NCBI RefSeq assembly: GCF_022374875.2
Contig: NZ_CP092427.2
Coordinates: 5,456,001-5,520,000, forward strand
Reading direction: 5' to 3'
Length of the DNA: 64,000 nt
Source: Mycolicibacterium rufum
GTDB lineage: Bacteria > Actinomycetota > Actinomycetes > Mycobacteriales > Mycobacteriaceae
Position 1 is the stretch's first letter; each line of letters opens with the position of its first letter. Position numbers and translations under genes: made by a program. Of this stretch, positions 53,543-61,319 are shown in pieces. Under the pieces are notes generated by a model. The model did no database searches. It had not been told where the DNA came from and saw only the letters and a program-made list of their open reading frames with translations.

Positions 53543-54582
53543 GAAACCTCCTGTGCAGTCGTGCTTTCGGCGGCTGCCAGTAGTGCCTCGGCGGTGCCGG
53601 GGTCGGTGACGAGCCGGTTGAAGTAGCCGCCGCGGGCGCCGGCGGTGATGGAGTCGATCTTGTCCTTGCCCACGGCGACGGCGATGGTGACCGGGATGTG
53701 GCGCAGGTTCTCCAATTCCAGGGCGATAAGCCGCTCCGCGCCGTCGAACTGCACCGGGTTACCGTCCCGGTCGTAGAAGCGCGAGCACACGTCGCCCACC
53801 GCCGCGCGCAGCGACGTCGAGCCGGTCGGCACGAACTGGGGGATGTCCGAGCGGGTCAGCGGCGGGGCGCCCACCCCCATCAGCGCGCAGCGGGCGTGCG
53901 GCCACTGATGCACGACGCGCTGGATGCTCGGGTCCTCGAGCAGCGACTGGTACAGCGCCGGGCCCGGAAGTGCCGGCGCGAAGAGGTAATTGGCGCGCCC
54001 GCCGACGCGGTTGGCGACCAGCCGGGTGATCTCGTTGGTCTGGTACCACTCGTAGGGCTGATCGTTGCCGCCGACGGTGGGCGTGACCACCACGCCGGGC
54101 AGCGGGGTGAGTTCGTGCTGGGCCAACTCGTAGACCGTGCGCCCCGACGACACCAGCAGCACGTCGCCCGGCAGCAGACCGGCCTCGCCGAGCGCGCGAG
54201 CGGCGGCGGGGGCGAGCACCCGGCCCATGATGTCCACGACGCTGCGGCCCGGGCCCGGCGCGGGCAGCGGGGGAGACAGGTACACGGTGTTCAGGTTCAG
54301 CGCCCGGGCCAGCCGGTCGGCCAGTTCGGTGGGTCCGGCGTCGGCCGGGGGCACCACCTCGATGCGCACGATGCCCTGACGCTTGGCCTCGGCCAGCAGC
54401 CGGCTCACCGTTGCCCGGCTGGTGCCCAGCTGCTGGGCGATCTCGGCCTGCGTCGCGTCGTCCTCGTAGTACAGCCGCGCCGCGGTGTACAGCAGGGTGG
54501 CCGAGAAATGGCTGCTCTCGGGCTCGGGCGCGGCACCAACCTGCTTCGCGGAAGAGGGGGTGAGCGCGGCCGACCTGGGCAT
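53539..54582 (-). CDS. SorC/DeoR-type sugar-binding transcriptional regulator
   Basis: This 347-residue protein has an HTH at about 40-70 (DDATQAEIAQQLGTSRAT) and a sugar-binding SorC domain (about 90-340), with GDVLLVSSGRTVYEL near the NagB-like phosphate pocket and a conserved GVGAPPLTRSDIP. SorC proteins respond to phosphorylated sugars. It is divergent from the polyol operon and leads an SDR gene on its own strand, so it most likely controls both directions. ATG 54582 is used; the upstream frame covers the promoter. Confidence 0.85.
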   Translation of the reverse strand: MPRSAALTPSSAKQVGAAPEPESSHFSATLLYTAARLYYEDDATQAEIAQQLGTSRATVSRLLAEAKRQGIVRIEVVPPADAGPTELADRLARALNLNTVYLSPPLPAPGPGRSVVDIMGRVLAPAAARALGEAGLLPGDVLLVSSGRTVYELAQHELTPLPGVVVTPTVGGNDQPYEWYQTNEITRLVANRVGGRANYLFAPALPGPALYQSLLEDPSIQRVVHQWPHARCALMGVGAPPLTRSDIPQFVPTGSTSLRAAVGDVCSRFYDRDGNPVQFDGAERLIALELENLRHIPVTIAVAVGKDKIDSITAGARGGYFNRLVTDPGTAEALLAAAESTTAQEVS

Positions 54583-54637
54583 GGGCAAAGTATGACACCG
54601 AACGCCTGCTCGGGAAAGAATTTCACTGAATATCCGT

Positions 54638-54683
54638 TCTGGACAGATGTGCACCGCCTTCGCTACTGTGACTGCGAACACAG
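54638..54683 (+). promoter_or_regulatory. Promoter and inverted repeats of the polyol operon
   Basis: TGGACA (54640-54645) and TACTGT (54664-54669), 18 bases apart, form a good SigA-type promoter with a start near 54676. TCTG-GA-CAGA (54638-54647) covers the -35. CTGTG-N8-CACAG (54666-54683) covers the -10 end and start site. These are the best candidates for SorC operators. A strong GGGAGGA ribosome site follows at 54685-54691. Confidence 0.55.
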
Positions 54684-54698
54684 AGGGAGGAACACGCG

Positions 54699-55787
54699 AT
54701 GGCCGCTCAGATTCCCGAGAAGATGCAGGCAGTCGTCTGCCACGGGCCCCACGACTACCGGCTCGAGGAGGTCGCCGTCCCCCAGCGCGGTCCGGGTGAA
54801 GCACTGATCAAGGTCGAGGCGGTCGGCATCTGCGCGAGCGACCTCAAGTGCTATCACGGTGCGGCCAAGTTCTGGGGCGACGAGAACCGTCCCGCCTGGG
54901 CCGAGACCATGGTCATTCCCGGCCACGAATTCGTCGGCCGGGTGGTCGATCTCGACGACGCGGCGGCGCAGCGGTGGGGCATCGCGGTCGGTGACCGGGT
55001 GGTCTCCGAGCAGATCGTGCCGTGCTGGGAGTGCCGGTTCTGCAAGCGCGGCCAGTACCACATGTGTCAGCCGCACGACCTCTACGGCTTCAAGCGGCGC
55101 ACGCCGGGCGCGATGGCCAGCTACATGGTGTATCCGGCAGAAGCACTGGTGCACAAGGTGTCCGCCGACGTGGCCCCGCAGCACGCCGCGTTCGCCGAGC
55201 CGCTGTCGTGCTCGTTGCACGCCGTGGAACGCGCGCAGATCATGTTCGAAGACGTCGTCGTAGTGGCCGGCTGCGGTCCGATCGGCCTCGGCATGGTGGC
55301 CGGCGCCCGCGCCAAGAACCCGATGCACGTGATCGCGCTCGACATGGCCCCCGAGAAGCTGGAACTGGCCAAGCTCTGCGGCGCCGACATCACGATCAAC
55401 ATCGCCGAGCAGGACGCCGTGTCGATCGTCAAGGATCTCACCGGCGGCTACGGCGCCGACGTCTACCTCGAGGGGACCGGGCATCCGTCCGCGGTTCCGC
55501 AGGGGCTCAATCTGCTCCGCAAGCTCGGCCGGTACGTCGAATACGGGGTCTTCGGCAGCGACGTGACCGTCGACTGGAGCATCATCAGCGACGACAAGGA
55601 ACTCGACGTCCTCGGCGCCCACCTGGGCCCGTACTGCTGGCCGGCGGCGATCAGGATGATCGAGTCCGGCGTGCTGCCGATGGACAAGATCTGCACCCAC
55701 CAGCTTCCCCTGACCGAGTTCCAGAAGGGTCTCGACCTGGTGGCCAGCGGCAAGGAATCGGTCAAGGTCTCCCTGATCCCCGCCTGA
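54699..55787 (+). CDS. eltD: Zinc-dependent polyol dehydrogenase, EltD-like (erythritol/L-threitol dehydrogenase)
   Basis: This 362-residue medium-chain alcohol dehydrogenase has the catalytic-zinc Cys45 in GICASDLK, GHEFVGRV, the structural-zinc cluster CWECRFCKRGQYHMC (about 109-123) and Rossmann motif AGCGPIGLG. The overall sequence strongly resembles M. smegmatis EltD as I recall it. Expected reaction: erythritol or L-threitol plus NAD+ gives L-erythrulose. It starts an eight-gene operon; the ATG at 54699 has a GGGAGGA ribosome site. Related polyols cannot be excluded. Confidence 0.8.
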   Translation: MAAQIPEKMQAVVCHGPHDYRLEEVAVPQRGPGEALIKVEAVGICASDLKCYHGAAKFWGDENRPAWAETMVIPGHEFVGRVVDLDDAAAQRWGIAVGDRVVSEQIVPCWECRFCKRGQYHMCQPHDLYGFKRRTPGAMASYMVYPAEALVHKVSADVAPQHAAFAEPLSCSLHAVERAQIMFEDVVVVAGCGPIGLGMVAGARAKNPMHVIALDMAPEKLELAKLCGADITINIAEQDAVSIVKDLTGGYGADVYLEGTGHPSAVPQGLNLLRKLGRYVEYGVFGSDVTVDWSIISDDKELDVLGAHLGPYCWPAAIRMIESGVLPMDKICTHQLPLTEFQKGLDLVASGKESVKVSLIPA

Positions 55788-55801
55788 ACGAAGGACACCC
55801 G

Positions 55802-57232
55802 ATGAGTCTTTTCTCGAATGCTTCTGGCGGACCGCAATTCTCGCGCCGGCAGATGCTGGCAGCACTGGGCATGGCCGGTGCCGCCGCGGCCAGCGTGCCG
55901 GTGCTCAGCTCGTGCGGCGTGGGCGGCAAACCCAGCGCCCCCAACGGCGCCGACACCGTGACCGGCGGATTCGACTGGCGCAAGGCCGCGGGCTCGACGA
56001 TCAACATCCTGCAGACCCCGCATCCCTACCAGGTCTCCTACCAGCCGCTGCTCAAGGAGTTCACCGACCTGACGGGCATCAACGTCAACGTCGACCTGGT
56101 TCCCGAAGCCGACTACTTCACGAAGCTCAACACCGAGCTGGCGGGCGGTTCGGGCAAGCACGACGCGTTCATGCTGGGCGCGTACTTCATCTGGCAGTAC
56201 GGGCCGCCGGGCTGGATCGAGGACCTCGACCCGTGGCTGCGCAACAGCTCGGCGACCAACGCCGAGTACGACTTCGAAGACATCTTCGACGGGTTGCGCA
56301 CCTCCACCCGTTGGGATTTCACGCTGGGCAACCCGCTGGGCACCGGCGGGCAGTGGGCCATCCCGTGGGGTTTCGAGAACAACGTCGTGGCCTACAACAA
56401 GCGGGTCTTCGACGAGAAGGGCATCAGGAAGCTGCCCGACAATCTCGACGACTTCATCCAGCTCGCCGTCGATCTGACGGACCGCTCGCAGAACCGGTAC
56501 GGCATCTCCACCCGCGGTTCGAAGTCCTGGGCCACCATCCATCCCGGCTTCATGACCCAGTACACCCGTGAGGGCGCGGTGGACTACACGTGGAACGGGT
56601 CGGATCTGATCGCCGAGATGGACAGCGACAAGGCGATCGACTTCACCAAGAAGTGGATCCAGATGCAGCACGAGGCGGGCCCGACGTCGTGGACGACCTA
56701 CGACTATCCCAATGCCACCGGCGATCTCGGTGACGGCAAGGCGATGATGGTGTACGACGCCGACAGTGCCACGTACCCGAAGAACAAGCCGGGGGCGAGC
56801 AAGGAGGCCGGCAACATCGCCTGGTATGCCGGGCCGGCCGGCCCGGACGGCAACTACAAGACCAACCTGTGGACGTGGAGTTGGGCGATGAGCGCCAACT
56901 CCCGTAACAAGCTGCCGGCGTGGCTGTTCATCCAGTGGGCGACGGGCAAGGACTCGATGAACAAGGCCGTCGAGGGCGGGAAGTACGCCGACCCGGTCCG
57001 CAAGTCGGTGTTCGACACCACGTTCAAGCGGGTCGCGGCCGACCAGTTCGGTTACCTGGAGGCGTTCGAGACGGTCATCGGGCAGTCGCGGATCCAGTTC
57101 ACCCCGCAGAAGAAGTTCTTCGACACCACCCAGAACTGGGCGGTTGCGCTGCAGGACATCTACGGCGGTGAGGACGCCGCCTCGCGGTTGCGCAGCCTCG
57201 CCAAGACCAACACGTCCAAGGTCAATCTCTAG
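55802..57232 (+). CDS. Tat-exported ABC sugar/polyol-binding lipoprotein
   Basis: This 476-residue extracellular binding protein (family 1, MalE-like) has a twin-arginine motif FSRRQML (Arg15-Arg16). Its hydrophobic stretch and lipobox VLSSC (Cys38) indicate a Tat-translocated lipoprotein. The mature part has the bilobed fold with WAIPWGFENNVVAYNK near the hinge and many Trp/Tyr residues suited to polyol binding. It is 14 bases after eltD and 14 before the first permease. It should hand the ligand to the MalF/MalG-type pair. Confidence 0.88.
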   Translation: MSLFSNASGGPQFSRRQMLAALGMAGAAAASVPVLSSCGVGGKPSAPNGADTVTGGFDWRKAAGSTINILQTPHPYQVSYQPLLKEFTDLTGINVNVDLVPEADYFTKLNTELAGGSGKHDAFMLGAYFIWQYGPPGWIEDLDPWLRNSSATNAEYDFEDIFDGLRTSTRWDFTLGNPLGTGGQWAIPWGFENNVVAYNKRVFDEKGIRKLPDNLDDFIQLAVDLTDRSQNRYGISTRGSKSWATIHPGFMTQYTREGAVDYTWNGSDLIAEMDSDKAIDFTKKWIQMQHEAGPTSWTTYDYPNATGDLGDGKAMMVYDADSATYPKNKPGASKEAGNIAWYAGPAGPDGNYKTNLWTWSWAMSANSRNKLPAWLFIQWATGKDSMNKAVEGGKYADPVRKSVFDTTFKRVAADQFGYLEAFETVIGQSRIQFTPQKKFFDTTQNWAVALQDIYGGEDAASRLRSLAKTNTSKVNL

Positions 57233-57246
57233 GAGCTCTGGCATCG

Positions 57247-58203
57247 ATGACCACTCAGACATCCAAGGCGACCGCCACGTCGCCGCGGCCCGATGCCTCG
57301 GCCGGGGGTCGCAAACTCCCCGAGGTGCCGGCGTGGCGGCGCAGGCTGCGGCCCTATCTGCTGTCGATCCCCGCCCTGGTGATCGTCATCGGCATCCTGT
57401 ATCCGTTCGTGGTCGGCGCGTACTACGCGTTCCTCAACTACGCGGCGGTGAACCCGGATCCGCACTTCGTCTGGTTCCAGAACTTCGCCTCGGTCCTCGG
57501 CGACAAGGTGTTCTGGAAGAGCGTCCAGGTGACCGCGATATTCGCGGTCGCGGCCACGGCGATCGAGACCGTGCTGGGCGTCGGGCTGGCGCTGCTGCTC
57601 AACCGGTCCAGCATCATCGGCAAGATCTTCGAGAAGGTCCTGATCCTGCCGCTGATGATCGCCCCGGTGATCGCGGGCGTGATCTGGAAGCTGATGTTCA
57701 ACCCGCAGTTCGGCATCCTCAATCACGTTCTCGGCCTGGGTAACACGTTCGACTGGCTGTCGGCGAGCAACGCGCTGTTCTCGGTGATCCTGGTCGATAT
57801 CTGGATCTTCACGCCGTTCGTCGCGATCCTGGTGCTCGCCGGGATCCGGTCGCTGCCCAAGGAGCCGTTCGAGGCGTCCGACGTCGACGGCGCGAGCTGG
57901 TTCTACATGTTCCGCAAGCTGATGCTGCCGATGCTGTGGCCCTACATCCTGGTCGCGGTGATCTTCCGGTTCATGGACAACCTGAAGGTGTTCGACCACA
58001 TCTTCGTGCTGACCGCCGGTGGGCCGGGTGTGGCCACCCGCACCCTGCAGATCGGCGCCTTCGAGGACTCGATCATCAACCTGGACTACTCCCGCGGCAG
58101 CACCTACATGCTGCTGCTGTGGATCATCGTGTTCATCACCGCGCGCTACCTGGTGAGCGTGCTCGGAAAAGCGCAGCGCCGCGCTGCCGGAGCGGAGTCG
58201 TAA
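57247..58203 (+). CDS. MalF/UgpA-type ABC sugar permease
   Basis: This 318-residue permease has six helices after a cytosolic N-terminus. It carries the EAA motif EASDVDGASWFYMFRKLMLPML (about 209-230, with family gaps) facing the ATPases. The N-terminal segment (1-35) is basic and poorly conserved. Only four bases separate it from the second permease, and 14 from the binding protein. It is expected to form the heterodimeric channel for a polyol. Confidence 0.9.
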   Translation: MTTQTSKATATSPRPDASAGGRKLPEVPAWRRRLRPYLLSIPALVIVIGILYPFVVGAYYAFLNYAAVNPDPHFVWFQNFASVLGDKVFWKSVQVTAIFAVAATAIETVLGVGLALLLNRSSIIGKIFEKVLILPLMIAPVIAGVIWKLMFNPQFGILNHVLGLGNTFDWLSASNALFSVILVDIWIFTPFVAILVLAGIRSLPKEPFEASDVDGASWFYMFRKLMLPMLWPYILVAVIFRFMDNLKVFDHIFVLTAGGPGVATRTLQIGAFEDSIINLDYSRGSTYMLLLWIIVFITARYLVSVLGKAQRRAAGAES

Positions 58204-58207
58204 GATC

Positions 58208-59089
58208 ATGGCACTGAACCTCTCCCGCGCAGAACTGCAGCCCGGCCAGCGCCGCTGGTCCATCGGCGCCGTCGCCGCCGACGTCGGGCTGGTGCTCTGG
58301 TTCGTGTTCTCGCTGTTCCCGATCTTCTGGATGCTGATGCTGGCGCTCAAGAACGCCGAGCAGCAGACCACCACCTACTTCTCGTTCAGCCCGACGTGGT
58401 CGAACTTCGCGACGGTGGTGTCCGACAAGGGCACCCAGATGACGAGCGTCGACTTCAAGGCCTCGCTGCTGACCAGCCTGCTCAACTGCGGTGGGGCGGT
58501 GATCGTGTCGTTGGTCATCGGCATCCCCGCGGCCTACGCCGCCGGCCGCTGGCAGTACAAGGGCAGCAACGACCTGATGTTCCAGATGCTGTCGTTCCGG
58601 TTCGCCCCGGAGCTCATGGTCATCGTGCCGCTGTTCGTGATCTACAACCAGATCGGCCTGTTCGACACCAAGGTCGGGATGATCTGGGTGCTGCAATTGG
58701 TGACGATGCCGCTGGTGGTGTGGATCCTGCGGTCCTACTTCCAGGATCTGCCCGAGGATCTCGAGCAGGCGGCACTGCTGGACGGCTACACCCGCCGCCG
58801 CGCCTTCCTGATGGTGGCGCTGCCGATCGTGCGTCCGGGCATCGCCGCGGCCGCGCTGCTGGCGTTCATCTTCGCCTGGAACAACTACGTCTTCCCGCTC
58901 ATCCTCGCCGACAGCAACGCCGGCACGGTGACGGTCGCCATCACGAAGTTCCTCGGCGGCGGCGGGCAGGCGTACTACAACCTCACGGCGGCCGCGGCAC
59001 TGATCGCCGCGCTGCCACCACTCGTCCTCGCGCTCACCATTCAGCGATACCTGGTGCGGGGCCTGTCATTCGGGGCGGTGAAAGCCTGA
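58208..59089 (+). CDS. MalG/UgpE-type ABC sugar permease
   Basis: This 293-residue permease has six helices and the EAA loop EQAALLDGYTRRRAFLMVALPI (about 186-207, with family gaps). Its C-terminal NNYVFPLILADSNAGTV is typical of MalG-like subunits. Its stop overlaps the ATG of the first ATPase (TGATG). Together with the upstream MalF-type permease it forms the transmembrane part of the importer. Confidence 0.9.
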   Translation: MALNLSRAELQPGQRRWSIGAVAADVGLVLWFVFSLFPIFWMLMLALKNAEQQTTTYFSFSPTWSNFATVVSDKGTQMTSVDFKASLLTSLLNCGGAVIVSLVIGIPAAYAAGRWQYKGSNDLMFQMLSFRFAPELMVIVPLFVIYNQIGLFDTKVGMIWVLQLVTMPLVVWILRSYFQDLPEDLEQAALLDGYTRRRAFLMVALPIVRPGIAAAALLAFIFAWNNYVFPLILADSNAGTVTVAITKFLGGGGQAYYNLTAAAALIAALPPLVLALTIQRYLVRGLSFGAVKA

Positions 59090-60195
59090 TGGCCACGGTA
59101 ACGGTCACCAACATCCGCAAGACCTACGGCAAGAACGTCACCGCGGTCGACGGCGTCTCGCTCGACGTCGCCGACGGCGAGTTCTTCGTGATCCTCGGCC
59201 CCAGCGGGGCCGGCAAGACCACGACGCTCAAGTCGATCGCCGGCCTGGTCGACGTCGACGCCGGAGCGGTGTCGATCGGCGGGGTCGACATGACCACGGT
59301 CGAGCCCTACCACCGCAACGTCGCGATGGCGTTCGAGAGCTACGCGCTGTACCCACAGAAGACGGTGGCCGAGAACCTGGCGTCCCCGCTGAAATCCGGT
59401 CGCACCGGCAAGTACTCGGATGCCGACCAGGCCGCGCGGATCGACCAGGTCACCACCACGCTGGGCATCAACCAGCTGAAGAACCGGCTGCCCAGGGAGC
59501 TGTCGAACGGTCAGCGCCAGCGGGTGGCGCTGGGTCGCGTGCTGGTCCGCCCGGCCGACGTGTATCTGCTCGACGAGCCGCTGAGCCACCTCGACGCCAA
59601 GCTGCGCGCGGCGATGCGGGCCGAACTCAAGCAACTCGGCGCGATGTCGAACACCACGACGATCTACGTGACCCACGACTACCAGGAGGCTCTGGCGCTC
59701 GGCGACCGCATCGCGGTGATGCGGGAAGGCCGGCTGATGCAGATCGGCACCCCCGAGGAGATCTGGCGCAGGCCCGCCGACACGTTCGTCGCGCGCGCTC
59801 TCGGGCAGCCGGAGATCAACCTGCTCGACGGCGTGGTCGACGAGGGCCGGATCCGGCTCGGGGACGGCTCGCTGGACGTGCCGGTGCCCGGCGGCGTGCC
59901 GTGCCGGCGCGGCGACCGCGTCCGGGTGGGCCTGCGGCCCTCCGACATCCACGTCACGTCCCGAGAGGGATCGCTGCGCGGACGGGTGCTGCTCGCCGAG
60001 CGCCTGGGCCGCAACATCGAACTCACCGTGGACGTGGGCGGCGCCCAGTTGATCGCGCTGACCTCGGGCCGGCACGGCGTCGGCGAGGGCGACACGGTCA
60101 CGATGCGGATCGCCGAGTCCGACGTCCACGTGTTCACGCCGGGCGAGGGAGACACCAGCCGGCTCAGTGACCAGACCCTGGAGGCAGTGCAGTGA
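59089..60195 (+). CDS. MalK-type ABC ATPase (first of two) with Glu in the Q-loop
   Basis: This 368-residue ATPase has Walker A GPSGAGKTTT (about 37-46), Q-loop MAFESYALYP with Glu83 where MalK has Gln82, signature LSNGQRQRVALGRVL, Walker B VYLLDEPLSHLD and H-loop VTHDYQEA. A C-terminal OB-type regulatory domain follows (about 240-365). The Gln-to-Glu change and the N in the signature are departures from MalK. It is encoded directly before a second, different ATPase with the same Glu, so a heterodimer is likely. The ATG at 59089 overlaps the permease stop. Confidence 0.88.
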   Translation: MATVTVTNIRKTYGKNVTAVDGVSLDVADGEFFVILGPSGAGKTTTLKSIAGLVDVDAGAVSIGGVDMTTVEPYHRNVAMAFESYALYPQKTVAENLASPLKSGRTGKYSDADQAARIDQVTTTLGINQLKNRLPRELSNGQRQRVALGRVLVRPADVYLLDEPLSHLDAKLRAAMRAELKQLGAMSNTTTIYVTHDYQEALALGDRIAVMREGRLMQIGTPEEIWRRPADTFVARALGQPEINLLDGVVDEGRIRLGDGSLDVPVPGGVPCRRGDRVRVGLRPSDIHVTSREGSLRGRVLLAERLGRNIELTVDVGGAQLIALTSGRHGVGEGDTVTMRIAESDVHVFTPGEGDTSRLSDQTLEAVQ

Positions 60196-61319
60196 GCGTC
60201 GCGACGGAGAAGACGGCACAGCAGACCGCGCAGAGCCTGACGCTGCGCGACCTGGTGAAGACCTACGCGTCCCGCGGACGCGACCAGGTGACCGCGGTCA
60301 AGGGCATCAACCTCGACATCGAACCGGGGGAGCTGGTGGCGCTGCTCGGCCCGTCGGGCTGCGGCAAGACCACCACGCTGCGGATGATCGCGGGGCTGGA
60401 GACGGTGACCAGCGGCTCGATCAAGATCGGCGAGCGGGAGATCTCCCAGTTACCGGCCGCCAAGCGCGGAATCGGTGTCGGATTCGAGAGTTACGCGCTG
60501 TACCCGCCGCTGTCGGTCCGGGACAACCTGCTCTACGGGCTCAAGGCGCGCAAGGTCAAGGGGGCCGAGAAGATGGTCGCCTCGATCAGCGACCGGCTGG
60601 AGATGAACGATCTGCTCGACCTGCGACCGGCCGGGCTGTCCAGCGGACAGAAGCAGCGCGTCGCCCTGGCGCGCGCCCTGGTACGCAACCCGCCGGTGCT
60701 GTTGCTCGACGAGCCGCTCAGCCACCTCGACGCGTCGGCCCGCAACCGCGTGCGCCGCGAACTGAAAGTGTTGCAGCGCGAATTCGGCTACACCACGATC
60801 GTCGTCACCCATGACCAGGTGGAGGCCCTGTCGCTGGCCGACCGGCTCGCCGTCATGGACGGCGGGGTGGTCCAGCAGTTCGGCACCCCCGACGAGGTGT
60901 TCGACGATCCGGCCAATCTGTTCGTCGCCGAGTTCGTCGGCGAACCGCAGATCAACGTCCTGCCCGGGGTGGCGCGCGTCGACAACGGCCGGGTCCGGGT
61001 CGAGATCGGTTCCGGTGCAGGCTCTCTCGAGACATCGGCGACCGGCGTGGCCGACGGCACGCATGTCACGGTCGGGATCCGGCCGCAGGACTGCGCGCTG
61101 AGCGCCCGGGGCGGCAACGGCGTCGAGGCGACGATCGCCTACTTCGAGCATCTTCTCGAGTTCGGCCTGGCCACCAGCACGGTGGCGGGCATCGAGGAGG
61201 GCATCGTGGTGCAGACGCCGGCCGAGCAGAGCTACGAGCCGGAACAACAGGTCACGGTGACCGCCGCGGCGGAGCGGGTATACCTGTTCGACACCGACTC
61301 CGGGGAGCGCCTTCGATGA
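60192..61319 (+). CDS. MalK-type ABC ATPase (second) with Glu in the Q-loop
   Basis: This 375-residue ATPase has Walker A GPSGCGKTTT, Q-loop VGFESYALYPP with Glu99, signature LSSGQKQRVALARAL, Walker B VLLLDEPLSHLDA and H-loop VTHDQVEA. It also has a C-terminal OB-type domain (about 255-370). It diverges widely from the first ATPase outside the core motifs. The GTG start at 60192 and the stop overlap both neighbours by four bases. Paired MalK-type genes are known in the rhizobial GlpSTPQV glycerol importer, a parallel for a polyol system. Confidence 0.88.
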   Translation: MSVATEKTAQQTAQSLTLRDLVKTYASRGRDQVTAVKGINLDIEPGELVALLGPSGCGKTTTLRMIAGLETVTSGSIKIGEREISQLPAAKRGIGVGFESYALYPPLSVRDNLLYGLKARKVKGAEKMVASISDRLEMNDLLDLRPAGLSSGQKQRVALARALVRNPPVLLLDEPLSHLDASARNRVRRELKVLQREFGYTTIVVTHDQVEALSLADRLAVMDGGVVQQFGTPDEVFDDPANLFVAEFVGEPQINVLPGVARVDNGRVRVEIGSGAGSLETSATGVADGTHVTVGIRPQDCALSARGGNGVEATIAYFEHLLEFGLATSTVAGIEEGIVVQTPAEQSYEPEQQVTVTAAAERVYLFDTDSGERLR

